Positions 49,808-64,000 of a stretch of 64,000 bases of DNA are shown here, one piece after another. Position 1 is the first letter of the stretch; every line of letters begins with the position of its first letter. The DNA lies in NCBI RefSeq assembly GCF_008728515.1, contig NC_044986.1, positions 51,820,855-51,884,854 of the forward strand, read 5' to 3'. Source of the DNA: Papio anubis. Lineage: Eukaryota; Chordata; Mammalia; Primates; Cercopithecidae. A program made the position numbers and the translations under genes. Under the pieces are notes generated by a model, which did no database searches, was not told where the DNA came from, and was given only the letters and a program-made list of their open reading frames with translations.

Positions 49808-50233
49808 TGTGTTAGTTGGCTTTGTGTCACTATAAAGAAATACTTAAGGGCGAGTAATTTATAAAGAAAAGAGGATTAACTGGCTCGTGGTTCTACAGGC
49901 TATACAAAAAGAAGCATGGTTCCAGAATCTGCTCAGTTTCTGGTGAGGGTTTAGGAAGCTTTCGATCATGGTGAAAAGTGAAGAAGGGGCAGGAGTGTCA
50001 CAGTGTGAGAGTGAAGGGAAGAGAGAGAAGGAGGAGATGTTACACATTTTAAAACAGCTAGATCATGCATGAACTAACATAACAAAAAAATCACTCATCA
50101 TCAAGGGGATAGTGCTAAGCCTCTCAGGAGGCATCCATCCCCATGACAAAACCTGCCACTAGTCTCCACCTTAAACATTGGGGCTTATATTTCAACATGA
50201 GATTTTGAGGAGAGAAACATCCCAACAATATTA
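49808..50233 (-). mobile_element. MST-type MaLR solo LTR inside the L1, antisense
   Basis: Plus-strand text opens 'tgtgttagttggctttgtgt', continues 'aatttataaagaaaagagga', 'ctgctcagtttctggtgagg' and 'agagagaaggaggagatg', and ends 'agaaacatcccaacaatatta'. It is about 426 bp. L1 text stops at 'tagtaagatccc' and resumes at 'ccacttgttaatatttgtct'. The flanking five bases (ATCCC and GTTCC) match only in part. Confidence 0.8.
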
Positions 50234-53091
50234 GTTCCACTTGTTAATATTTGTCTCTATTGCAATTGCTTTTGGGGATGTAGCCCCCATTTTTTTGTCT
50301 ACATGGATGTGAAGAAGGGTATTGCCTAGGTTTTCTTCTAAGACTCTCATTGTTTGAGGTCTTACATTTAAATCTTTAATCCATCCTGAGTTAATTTCTG
50401 TCTGTGGTAGAAGGTAGGAGTCCAGTATCACTCTTCAGCTTGTGGCTATCCAGTTATTCCAGCAACATTGATTGAATAGGGGGTCCTTTCTCCACTGCTT
50501 GCTTTTCTCAGCTTTGTTAAATAGCAGATGGTTGCAGGTTTGTAGCTTTATTTCTGGGTTCTCCGTTACGTTCTATTGGTCTATGTGTCTGTTTTTGTAC
50601 CAGTACCATGCTGTATTGGTTAGTGTAGCCTGAGAGTACAGCTTGAAGTCAGGTAGTGTGATGCTTCTGACTTTGTTCTCCTGAGTTAGGATTTCTTCAG
50701 CTATCTGGGCTCTCTTTTGGTTTACATGAATTTTAGAATAGATTTTTCTAATTCTGTGAAAAATGTCATGGTAGTTCGATAGGAATAGCACTGAATCTGT
50801 AAATTAGTTTCGGCAATATGGCCATTTTAACAATATTGATTTATTTAATCCATGAGCATGAAATGATTTTCCATTTATTTTTGTCATCTCTGATTTCTTT
50901 GAGCATTGATTTGTAATTCTATGTGTATAAATCTTTTACCTGTTGGGCTATCTGTATTCCTAGGTATTTATTTTTTATTTGTGATTATTATAAATTGGAT
51001 TGTGTACTTGATTTGGCTCTCAGATTGAACATTATTGGTATATAAATATTACTATTTTTGTACATACATTTTGTATCCTGGAACTTTACTGAAGTCATCT
51101 ACTGGTTCTAGGAGCCTTTTGGTAGAGTCTTTAGGATTTTCTAGGTATAGAATCATATTGTCAGTGAAGACAGGTAGGTTGACATCTTCTTTTCACTTTT
51201 GGATGCCTTTTCTTTCTTCCTCTTGTCTGATTGCTGTGGCTTGGATTTCCAGGACTATGTTGATAAGAGTGGAGGGAATTGACATCCTTGCCTTGTTCCA
51301 ATTCTCAAGAGAATGCTTCCAGCTTTCATTCATTCAGTATGATATTGGCTATGGGTTTGTTATAGATAGATCTTATTATTTTTAAGATATGATAGCTGTT
51401 ATTATTTTGAAGTTATGATAGCTCTTATTATTTTGAGGCATGCTCCTTTGATGCCTTTTCTTGAGGGTTTTGTCATAAATGTATATTGAATTGCATTGAA
51501 AGTTTTTTCCTGCATCTATTGAGATGATCATATGATATTTGTTTTCAATTCTGTTTATGTGGTGAATCACATTTATTAATTTGTGTATGTTGAACCAGCC
51601 TTGCATTTCATGAATAAAGCCTGCTTGATTGTGGTTTATTATCTTTTTGATGTGGTATTGGATTAAGTTTGATAGCATTTTGTTGAGGATTTTTGTTCCT
51701 ATGTTGACAAGGGATATTGGCCTGAAGTTGTAGTATTCTGTTATGTTGTAGCCAGATTTTGGTATTAGGCTGATGTTGGCTTCATAGAATGAGTTAGGGG
51801 AGATCCTCCCTATTCGATTTTCTGCAATTTTTTCGTAGGAGTAGTATCATTTTTTCTTTGTATGTCTGGTAGAATTTGGCTGTTAATCCCTCTGGTCCCA
51901 TGCTTTTTGGGCGTAGTTTCTTTATTACTGATTGAATTTTAAAACTTGTTATTTGATTATTCAAGTTTTCACTTTCTCCCTGAATCAACTTTTGAAGGTC
52001 ATGTGTTTCCAGGAATTTATCCATTTCTTCTAGATTTTCTAATTTTTATGCACAGAAATTTTCATGATAGACTCTGAGGATCTTTTGCATATTGGTGTAA
52101 TTAGTTGTGAAGTCATCTTTATCATTTTTATTTGTACTTATATAGATCTTCTCTTTTTTCTTCATTAATCTTGCTAGCAGTCTCTCAATCTTATTTATTC
52201 TCATGAATAACACATTTTTTGTTTTATTGCTTTTTTGTATGAATTTTTGTGTCTCAATTTTATTCAGTCTTTCTCTAATTTTAGTTATTTATTTTATGCT
52301 GCTAGTGTTGGAGTTTTTTTTTTTTTTTTTAATTTTCTAGTTCCTCTAGGTGTAAAGTTAGTTTGAGATCTTTCTAACTTTTTGATGAAGATGTTTAGTA
52401 CTCTAAACTTCCCCTTAACACTGAAATCTATGAGTTGAATCTCATAAATTTTGGTAAGTTGGGTTCCTATTTGTCATCAATGTCAAAGAATGTTGTTGAT
52501 TCCGGCCTTAATTTTGTTGTTCACCAAGGATTATTCTGGAGAAAGTTGTTTTATTTCCATATATTTATGTAGTTTTGAGATATCTTGATATCGATTTCTA
52601 TTTTTATTGCACAATGGTCTGAGCGTGTGTTTGTATAATTTTGATTTTTTTCAATTTATTTAGACTTGCTATTTGAGTGGCCATGTGGTTAATCTTAGAA
52701 TATGTTCAGTGTGTGGAAAGAAGAATGCATATTCTGTGGATATTGGGTAGAGTTTTCTGTAAATGTTTAATTAGATCTAATTAGTCAAGTATCAAGTTTA
52801 ATTCCAGAATTTCTTTATTAGCTTTCTGCTTCAGTAATCTGTCTAATGCTATCAGTGGGCTATTGAAGTCTCCCACTATAATTGTGTGGCTACCTTGGCT
52901 ATCTAAATATTTTTGTAAGTCAAGAAGAACTTGCTTTATGAATCTGGGTGCTCCAGTGTTGGGTGCATATATATTCAGGACAGTTAAATTTCTTGTTGAA
53001 TTATGCCCTTTGTGATTACTAATACCCTTCTTTATCCTTCTTAATAGTTGCTGGTTTAAAGTGTGTTTTATCCAATATAAGCATAGTGAGG

Positions 53092-53646
<555 letters not shown>

Positions 53647-55245
53647 CTATGTCTTTAAGTGGAGTGTTTAGATTATTTACATTCAGGGTTAGTATAGATA
53701 TGTGAGATTTTGAACCTGTAACCATGTTGTTAGGTGGTTGTTTCATATAATTTATTGTGTAGTTGCTTTGCAGTGTCGGTGGGCTATGTGCTTAACTGTT
53801 TTTGTGGTAGCAGGTGTTGTTCCTTCATTTCCATGTTTAGCATTCCCTTAATGACCTCCCTTAATGCTAGTCTATTTGTAACAAATTTCCTCATTATTTG
53901 CTTATCTGAGAAGGATTTAATTTCTCCTTTGTTTACGAAGCTTAGTTTGGTGGATATGAAAATTTTGGTTGGAATTTCTTTTCTTTAAGGATGCTGAAAA
54001 CGGACCCCTAATATTTTCCAGATAGTAACATTTTTGTTGAGATGTTCACTGCTAGTCTGATGGTATTCCATTTTGTATGACCTGATCCTTCTCTCTACCT
54101 ACCTTTAAGACTTTTTCCTCTGTGTTGATCTTGGAGAATCTGATGACTATATGTGGGGATGATTGTCTTGGATAGCACCTAGCAGGGCTTCTCTGTATTT
54201 CTTGAATTTGCATGTCAAACTCTCTAGCAAAATTAAGAAAATTTTCATGGACTGTGTCCTCACGTTTATTTTCTACGTTGCTTACCCTCTCTCCTTCTGT
54301 CTCAGGAGTGCCAGTGGATCATAGATTTGGCCCTTTTACATAATCCCTTATTTCTCAGAGGCTTTGTTTATTTTTAAAACTTCCTTTTTCTTTATTTTTG
54401 TCTGAAAGTTGATTCAAAGAAGTGGTCTTCGAGCTCTGAGACTCCTTCTTCATCTTGTTCTATACTGCTGTTAACAATTTTCTTTATTATGAAATTCTTG
54501 TAGTGAATTTTTCAGTTCCAGAAATTGAGTTTAGTTCTTTCTTAAAATGGCTATTTCATCTTTTGGCTCTTGGATAATTTTATTGGATTTCCTGTATTCC
54601 TTGGATTAGATGTCAACTTCCACCCTAATCTCAATGAGCTTCTTTGTCATCTAGATTCTGAATTCTAAGTCTGTTATTTCAGTAACTTTGTTCTAGTTAA
54701 GGAACATTGCTGGGCAGCTAGTGGGCTTACTTGTATATAGGGGAACACTCTGGCTTTTTGAGTTCTCAGAATTGTTGCACTAGTTCTATCTCACCTGAAA
54801 GGGCTGATGTTCCTTTTACTGTGGTGTGAGTTGAGTATAGTCTATTGGTTTTGTTTCTGAGTGCTTTTGGAGAGCCAAGGATGTGCATTGATTTTTATTT
54901 GCAGATGGATTTTTGACTTTGGTTTCACAGGGTACATATGGGTGGAGTATTTTTTTTTTTTTTTTGGTGTTATTGTTTTGACTGCAACCCAATATATGAT
55001 GCCTAAGAGTAATGGCTGGCAGATAGGCTTTTGGTAGTGCTGCAGTTTTTTTCACAGCCATACTAATTTCCTGGCATCTGTGGCTTTCTTGAGTACTCTC
55101 TATGAAAATCCCAGTACTTGTAAGTCACAGGGTGACACTGGCTACAGCCAAGCCTCCTGGGGCCTTCTGGAGAAAAACAACTGGAGTACTGGAAGTGAGA
55201 TCCTTGAGATGTCAGGGGTCTTATGGATCCTCAGTTAAGACCCCC

Positions 55246-55975
55246 ATCTCTGTCTTTTAATCATGATATTAAGTCCATTCACATTTAATGCCATTATTTT
55301 TGATAATGGCATTAGATTGACTTCTACCATATTTATATTAACAGATGTTTTCTATTTATGGCCCATATTGTTTGCTTATCATTTTTGTTCTTTCCTTCTT
55401 TTTCTGCCTTGTCTGGTTTTAACTGAGCATTTATTGTGACTAACCCTATTTATTTTTCTATTAGAATATTAACATATTACCATATACTTATTTAGAGGTC
55501 ACCCTTGAACTTGAAATATAGATTTATTACTAATTTATTCTACTTCCAAATCACAATATACTGTTTCATGGGTAGTGCAAGTACATTACGACAATGTATT
55601 TCCAGTTTTTTCCTCTCATCTTTTGGAAGATTGTTGTCATATATCATACTTATCCAAAAGTTATATTCACTCAGTACATTGATTTAATTTTTAATTTGAA
55701 CATACTGTTCTTTGTTAGATCAATTAATAATATAAAAATAAATAATTTTATTTTACCTTAATTTATTCCTATTCCAATATTCTCTTTGTATGGAACTGGG
55801 TTTTTTCTCCATATTATTTTCATTCTTCCTGAAAAAAAAATTTTAACATTTATTTCAAGTTAGGCTTACTGGCAACAAATTTCTATTTTTGGTTATCTGA
55901 AAGGACTTCATTTAATCTTTACTTTTGTAGAGTAATTCTACTCTATACTGAATTCTAGGTTGTTAAAAATTTTTT
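55246..55975 (-). mobile_element. Old L1M LINE, antisense (outer element, right part)
   Basis: 'ccatctctgtcttttaatca', 'gtccattcacatttaatgcc', 'ggtcacccttgaacttgaaa' and, near the end, 'ctactctatactgaattcta' plus 'ggttg' are reverse-complement ORF2-start and ORF1-side L1M text. It continues the order broken off near 48545, where a similar 'gtctccgtctttttaatgtc' lies. It is therefore probably the same outer element, opened by the younger L1. Confidence 0.55.
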
Positions 55976-56090
55976 TTATTTAATAGTTTATATTAAACTA
56001 TTATTACACCAACTGTATATGCTTCTATAAACTATGCTATAAACTTAAAATTAAATTTTCTAGCTTACCAGCTATACTTAACAATATAAT
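55976..56090. other. AT-rich spacer
   Basis: Nothing recognised apart from T- and A-rich runs. Confidence 0.4.
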
Positions 56091-56091
56091 G

Positions 56092-56425
56092 CCAACATAT
56101 TTTCCAAAGGGTTAATAAAAATTTTCACTCAAGCTGGTAGTTCATAAAAGTCAGTGTGATAGATATAAAATGGTATCTTTGTGTAAAACACTTTGCATTT
56201 CTTTCAATAGTAATAATATGGCATATGCTTTTCTCTCTTGTACACACATACAAAATTGTACATTTTGTCTATTTTAGATACTATTCTTTTTATCCACATT
56301 TAAATAGAATTGTTTTTCATATACTTTCTATATTCTGGAGCCTAATCTTTTGTTTATGGTCACTGTACCATAAACATTTAGTAATATACAATTTTACATT
56401 ATTTTTTGTCTGAGTTTTCTATCAG
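56092..56425 (-). mobile_element. L1M LINE 3' fragment, antisense
   Basis: 'acatattttccaaagggtta', 'aaaatggtatctttgtgt', 'tttgcatttctttcaatagt' and 'tctatattctggagcctaat' follow the reverse-complement 3' region of an old L1M in order. It is separate from the larger complex on the left. Confidence 0.6.
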
Positions 56426-56529
56426 GAATCTCTTGTTAACACATACAACTTTATACAGGGGTCATAGTCTCCCATTTCCTTGTAAACATCAATCCACAAT
56501 ATCGGAATTACTTTATTAGCTTTCTCCTC

Positions 56530-58157
<1,628 letters not shown>

Positions 58158-58253
58158 TCCTCTAAGTTATCAACTTCAAAATTTGCTCACGTTTGACTCA
58201 CCTGCACCTTCTCCTATGAGTTTTTGTATACTTTCCTGAGAACTAATTAATTC

Positions 58254-58284
58254 AAGTGTGTGTGTGTGTGTGTGCGCGCGCGCA
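58254..58284. repeat. (TG)n(CG)n alternating tract
   Basis: About ten TG units run straight into four CG units (GTGTGTGCGCGCGCGC), strictly alternating pyrimidine and purine, with retained CpG in an otherwise CpG-poor neighbourhood. Confidence 0.9.
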
Positions 58285-58745
58285 TCTTTTGTATTTGGGT
58301 GTTTGAAAGTGGATAAGGGCTTTGAGAATATGTCTCTATACATCTGGAAGAGTAACATATAGTATTATGGTGTGTGTTTTTGTTCACCTAAGTAACATCC
58401 AGTGTTATCTATTTTTCTCACATTATTGTTAAATATTCCATATATTTAATTTGGCCTGAGTATACTGCCTCTTTTAACTTCCCCTATTCCAGATCACTTT
58501 CAATATAACTTTTACTGCCCTTGACTCTGACCATAGTAATATTTACTGAAGCTGAAGTATCCCTGACTCATGCTTGCCTTGGATAACATATTTGTAGCCA
58601 CATTTGATTATTTCACTGTAGTTATTATGGTTGAGTTTCTGACTTACTCTTTTGGCAGTACTAGTCTTGACTTTGAACAGGGGAAAGTCAAAGGTAGCAG
58701 AAAAAGATAACCTTTTGCTTCTTATGTGACAATTCCCTGCTTTTC

Positions 58746-58821
58746 TCAAATCCTGTCCACAAGCCTATGGGTGCCATAGTTTATCAAATCCTATCCACAA
58801 GCCTATGGGTGCCGTAGTTTA
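58746..58821. repeat. 38-bp tandem duplication
   Basis: Unit 1 (58746-58783) and unit 2 (58784-58821) both begin TCAAATCCT and end TAGTTTA, and they abut exactly. They differ at two positions (G/A after TCCT, and A/G in the GCC-TAG part). Confidence 0.95.
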
Positions 58822-60645
58822 TCTTTCTCAGGTTGGGTTTCAGACTTAATACTAGTGCATTTCCCTGTATTTCAGGGTACCACCCCTGATTACAGAACTT
58901 GTGTATGAAGCAAGTAGTTTCTAATTTTTATTTTTGTGATCCATATCATTGAGTATATTTTATAATTGCCTCTGATTAGATTGCACACAACCCTACAAAC
59001 ACAAATGGACACTCATATGCAATCAGAGTTGGCCATTATCACTCTCCTGGGCTTCAACTCTGAAGCATTTCACTAGAAGGCATTATTATTATCACATATT
59101 TTCCTGTTAATGTGAATATTTTATTGATTGAAAAAATCTATTTAGCCTGGAAGAGTTTTGATAATGTTTTCTTCCATGACATATTAACTCTTGTTGTGCT
59201 ATTTATGTAGTTCGAAATTTCAGGATATAAAATAATTATTCTTTCTCTTCCTGTTATGGTATGATATTTTAAGTTTTATTTCTAATAAATATAATTAGAG
59301 AATAAGGGTTAGGTCTATGGTTAAGGAGGCTTCTTAAGACATCCTCCTAAACTTATCAGGTCATGGCCAAAGTGAAGAACTGCAGAGTTGTAGAACAGGG
59401 ACAATTTATCTAACATAGGTAATGGAGTCATATGGAGTCTGAGGATATAGTATTTCAAAACCAGAGGAAAAAAGGCTGATTCATTTATTCTCATACTGTT
59501 TTTTCAAAATATCTAATTAGGTATGTCAATGAGTGAGGAGGAATGAACAGAGTAGTTACTTGCTTCATTTTTTCATTTCTTCTTTCTGAGATATAGAGGA
59601 ATGTTTATGTCACTAAAAAAATTTGAGATGTTATCCTTTAACAATCTAGTATCTGACAGCTATTAGTATCACCTGTGCAATTACTCTCTCAACTTACATC
59701 TTCATGTTTAAGGATAGTATATGAAGTACTTGAACACTCTAAAATACGCAATAGTAATGAATGATAAATTTTAAAAGCAGCTCATATCGTTATAAGTGTT
59801 TCTAATATTATTAAGGAGAAACTTTTGAGATTCTGCATGGTTCACTTTTTCTGTGCTGATAAATTTTAGGGACCCATGAAGATACTTCCGCTTCTTAAAT
59901 ATTCCAGAAAAAAATTTAATACCACAAAACAGTTATTGTATATAGAACCAAATAGCAAATAACAGAAAATAACTTTATTATTATAACTAAAGCTTTCTTA
60001 TATGAAAACTCTTAGTCTCAAAGATGCTTTCAATAAAGTAGCAAGATCACCTTGAATTAATTGGAACCATGTTTTCCATGAATGCTTAATGGAATGGGGA
60101 AATTGTCACAATGTAATGTTAAAATATTTAGATGTCTGTTTGTTAATACTAAGCCAATACACCACACACAAAAGCATATACATGCATGTTCACTGAAACA
60201 TTTTTAAAGAAAAGGAAGTGTACTTAAATGTCAAAAATTACCCTTTGGCATGGTGAAATATCGGTGAATTTTAGTTTTGTGTCATGTCCCAGCAGATTTT
60301 CCAAATTGCTTTTTGTGTCTAAGGGTTTGACCTAGGGATTCTGAGGGGATTCTCTATGTAATTAGCAGCGAATCTCCTAATGGCAAACAAAACAGTTTAA
60401 TTTTCTTTCAAGTGTTAAAATTACCTTTGCAAGTAAGCAATCATAGAAGAAAATTTTAATTTTAGAAAGAGTTTTACATTTGTTCCAATATCTTTGATTC
60501 AAGTTAAAATAAAATATCCTTTTTAAATTTGGAATAAAAGCATCCAGCATAGCTGGAGATTAGGTGCAATGTTTTCATTTATTCATTTAATTACAACTCA
60601 TTTGTCACAAATAAATTACAAAAGCACTATAAGGAGAGTTTAACA

Positions 60646-60795
60646 GTGCCAATCTGGAGTTAAAAAGAGCCAGGCCAGAATCCTGATATTGTAGATTCCA
60701 GTTATGTGACTGGGCAAATGGCTTGATCCCACATAGTGTTTTGATGAATACTAACGAAGTCAATGTACTCAGAATAAGTTCTGAGTCTTATTATT
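60646..60795 (+). repeat. MIR-type SINE
   Basis: 'agagccaggccagaatcctg', 'ccagttatgtgactgggcaa' and 'atggcttgatcccac' follow the MIR order: tRNA-derived part, then 'gtgtgaccttgggcaa'-like core, then right part. Diverged. Confidence 0.55.
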
Positions 60796-63160
60796 CTATT
60801 CCTATTAAAGAAAATTAAAATTTACAGGTAAGTAAGAATTTTTAGAAGTAATATTGGTGTTCATTATATAACCATTTCTGATTGAAGTAAAACAATTTTT
60901 AAATAAATTGAAACATTATTTCTTAGGTAGTATTTATTGTGATATATTAAATATTTATTTTCCCATTTTTGAGACCTTACAATCAATACTTAAAGAGAGG
61001 ATTGATTGCAGTATTTGGAACTGATGTATATGTTCATTTGTCTATAATTTCATTTTTGCAAATGTTATAATCAGGTATCAAATGATTTTGCTTAACTGTA
61101 TCAACAAATTATTTTAGTATAAGTATTGTCTTCAAAAGTTTGGATTTGCACATTATACAAATGTTATACTCTAATGTTTTCAGAATTTCTTAAAAATGGC
61201 ATCTAGAAAATAGTTTATGCTGCTGCAAATGTTTACTTTTTTTAAACATCAGTTTTATGTATATGCCTTGATAAATTCATATATATTATTGATTTAAACT
61301 TATGAAATTACGTATCTGAATGGCAGATAAGCAAATATATTTTAGGTACATTATTTAGAAATAAATTATGCAATATTTTGAGGAACCAGGAATAGGAAAA
61401 ATGCTATGGTTTAAAACTATTGGATACTAGTTAAAAAAGCATTATCCTGATGTATTAAAAAAAAATTCAAGCTAAATTTTCCATCCAGTTGTCATGACGA
61501 CATATGTATTTTGCCTAATGTGGATATTTGGAGAGGGAAGATCATCTAACTTCTAGACAACGTGTTGCTCTAAGATATATTCCAAACACTTCACTCTGTT
61601 TTAATCAATTTTAAGTTAAATATTACATAAGTTATTTGCATTATAGCTTGCCTAACTCATAGAAAAGCAAGATTGTATTCCAGATTACCTATCCATTAAA
61701 ACTAGTATCTTAGTCTTACATATCATTTAAAAAATATACTTCTTTTATATACACAAAAATCACTAAGCATTCCAAGAAATACCTTTCTCTAAATCAAATA
61801 TTTAATTAGCTAAAACTATTTGACAAACATGAAAATCAGAAGTAAATTTTGCCATTTATACATTTTTTGTTTAGAATTGAAACCCAATAGTATGTGAATG
61901 TAGGTGAAACTCTTTTGAAAGACGTACATTTTTTATAACATCTTACTTTTACCACTAAGATAAAAACAATGTTTGAAAATTTTTTATTAATGTAACACTT
62001 TGCTAAATATTTAAAAATATATACAAGTTTTAATTTTCTTTCTTCTTTGAGTCATTGTCACGCAATTGATTTTTATTTTTTACCTATTTTTTTCTCAGAA
62101 AAATGAGTAGAATTGGGTTTTGCCTTTCTTAAATTGCTTTTCCTTTCAGTTGACTATGTAGGTTCCATAGATTTTATTGTTGCGTACAGCTGATTTCTCC
62201 TTATGTAAGAAAGGCGTAGAGCTATCATCATTTAAGTGATTTCCAGGTTATGCCTTATTACTGACAGGAATGAATAGTGTACTAAATTATGAAGCATATA
62301 CTTGTTAACTGCTTTTATTATTTCTAATTCAAGAGGCCTTTTTTGTTTGTAACCGATTCATGAGGTACTATGGTAAAAAATATGGAAAATGAATAAGACG
62401 GGAAAAAATCCTGAGTATTTCAGACAGAACTTCAAAGACTGACTACATGCTTCTCATTCTACAGTGTGGGGAATTCAGATTTATAAATATGTTCAGCAGA
62501 GATTCCATTCTGGGAATAGATTCATGCTCAATAACTCATAATAATGAATGATAATATATAGAGAAAATTAATTTACACCTTACAATGGAGGTTGTGCAAA
62601 TTTGAAACATAAGTCTCTGTCCCTCAGTAGATGCCTGAATTTAAAAATGTGATATATAACTAACATTTTAAGTCATTTTAACCACTCAAGCATTTATCAA
62701 GATTCAGAGAAACTTGAGGTCTTATTTCAGCATCAAGTATTTGCTTGCCCAACAGAAATAATTTACTGGCGCTAAAGTGTTGGAAAATGAGATTTTAACC
62801 AAAGTTTGTCTGATCCCCAAAACATAGGACAGTTCATTATTCCACATTGTCTTTAAAACGAGAGTGCAAGGTGTTCAGTTATGGTATCTGCTTCCCAATG
62901 CAATTACATTATTGCATGCCAGACTTCATGCAGACCATGAAAGGACACCTGATAAACTGAAAAGAATACCTTTAAAGATAAGTAAATAATCATGTCTGTT
63001 AAGGAGAATCCTTCCTTCAAAAAATGCTGGTTAAACAATGTTAAAGACCTGCTTTTCAATATTCCAGACCTATTCTTCGATATCCCTTAAAACTCCACAC
63101 AAATGGCATTTTGCCAATGCATCTGATTGAAATATTGTATTTATAAAACAACATAATTTC
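60796..63160. other. AT-rich unique DNA
   Basis: No gene, RNA gene or recognised repeat. With 58.8-60.6 kb it is the longest stretch of the window with almost no identifiable interspersed repeat. Confidence 0.45.
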
Positions 63161-63161
63161 T

Positions 63162-64000
63162 AATTTTTATAGATTTGGGGATACATGTATAGATTTGTTA
63201 CAGGGATATATTGTGCAGTGCTGAGATTTGGTCTCTTAGTGTACCCATGACCTCAATAGTGAACAGTTCTCAGTAGGTAATTTTTAACCCTCATTTCCCT
63301 ACCACCCTCCCCTCTTTTGGATTCTCCAGTGTCTATTACTTCCCTATGTATGTCCATGTTTACCCACTGTTTAGCTCCCACTTACAAGTGAGTACAAGTG
63401 ATATTTGGTTTTCAATTTTTGAGTTACTTATATTCCTGAGTTACTTAAAATAAGGGCCTCCAGCTCCATCCATGTTGTTGCAAAAGACATGATTTCATTA
63501 TTTTTTGTGGCTGCATAGTATTCCATGGTGTGTATATAACACATTTTAAAATCCAGTCACCTATTGAGGGACACAGGTTGATTTTATAAGTTTGTTATGA
63601 TGAATAGTGCTCCAATAAACATAGAAGTGCAGATGGCTTTTTGATATAATGTTTACTATTACTTTGGGTAGATACCCAGTAGTAAGGTTGCTGGGTAAAA
63701 TGGTGTAAATATTTTTAGTTCTTTGAGAAATATCCATACTGTTTTCCATACAGACAATACTAATTTACATTCCCATCAACAGTGTATAAGCATTCTCTGT
63801 TCCTCATAGCCTCACTAGCATCTGTTGTTTTCTAACTTTTTATGTAATAGCCATTGTGACTGGTGTACTACTGTATCGCACTTCGGTTTTCATTTGCATT
63901 TCTCTGATGATGAGTGATGTGGAGAATTTTTTCATATGTTTGTTGGTCACTCGTATGTCTTATTTTGAGAAATGTCTATTTATGACCTTTGGCTTCTTTT
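63162..64000 (-). mobile_element. Primate-age L1 3' part, antisense, continues past the window edge
   Basis: 'gatacatgtatagatttgtt', 'cacttacaagtgagtacaag', 'gcctccagctccatccatgt', 'gtagatacccagtagtaagg', 'cagtgtataagcattctctg' and 'gcatttctctgatgatgagt' are the reverse complement of the L1 3' UTR and ORF2 end, in order. Less diverged than the L1M copies here (L1PB/L1MA-like). Frames are broken within the part visible. Confidence 0.88.

Larger units (their letters stand above)
58163..60645. other. AT-rich unique DNA with two small tandem features
   Basis: No gene or confident interspersed repeat is seen. A TG/CG tract (58254-58284) and a 38-bp tandem duplication (58746-58821) are listed separately. 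Confidence 0.45.

Noticed and set aside
51035..52024. Frames with reverse-transcriptase-like residues in the L1
   Set aside because: They are short pieces of a broken ORF2 separated by stops and shifts. No active element can be claimed.
58822..64000. A previously undescribed multi-gene system
   Set aside because: I looked for clustered frames, shared spacing or domain-bearing products over the whole window on both strands and found only repeats, the GAPDH retrocopy and one CpG island.

Overview
The window is nuclear DNA of a primate, most likely human. Alu elements lie on both strands, and there are LTR12 (HERV9) and MER9-like solo LTRs, MaLR (THE1/MST/MLT1) LTRs, primate-age and older L1 copies, Tigger DNA transposons and a retrocopy of GAPDH mRNA. 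Outside one CpG-rich block the sequence is AT-rich and CpG-poor. I find no intact protein-coding gene, no structural RNA gene, no CRISPR array and nothing prokaryotic. Nearly all short open frames are translations of repeats, microsatellites or random AT-rich DNA.

Layout. 1-1.7 kb is mostly unique flank with TG-rich tracts. About 1.69-2.76 kb is a CpG island, the only gene-like regulatory region, with a possible but unproven first coding exon at 2400-2582. 2.8-18.8 kb holds a MIR, an MLT1-type LTR, seven Alus, a long old L1M fragment split by an Alu, a second MaLR-type pair carrying a GGGCA minisatellite, and unique AT-rich DNA. 19.8-25.5 kb holds an MST/THE1 LTR, an L1M 3' part, and an antisense L1M cut by a 512-bp MER9-like solo LTR with a target duplication. 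26.5-30.7 kb holds ancient repeat and L1M/HAL1-like remnants.

At 30.8-32.5 kb three elements are nested: a Tigger end contains an Alu, which contains a solo LTR12. The duplications can be read at both inner levels. 33-35.9 kb holds an L1 with an inverted 5' part, a short L1 3' end, and the GAPDH processed pseudogene on the minus strand (two frameshifts and two stops). At 36.3-36.9 kb is a Tigger-type element with a decayed N-terminal DNA-binding domain.

45.2-56 kb is one large minus-strand L1 complex. An old L1M holds a near full-length younger L1, which in turn holds a MaLR LTR and an Alu with a 140-base purine tract. Inside the old L1M an Alu-like element is split by a (TCTA)n / 102-bp L1 copy / (TAGA)n structure, the most unusual arrangement in the window. 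At 56.5-58.2 kb is a MaLR element with two LTRs, a short interior and a perfect 5-bp target duplication; its 5' LTR is split by an Alu. 58.2-63.2 kb is mostly unique AT-rich DNA with a TG/CG tract, a 38-bp tandem duplication and a MIR. A further antisense L1 runs off the right edge from about 63.16 kb.

No genes act together here. The window is an intergenic or intronic accumulation of retroelements beside one CpG-island promoter. Family names come from recognition by eye, so subfamily assignments are provisional.
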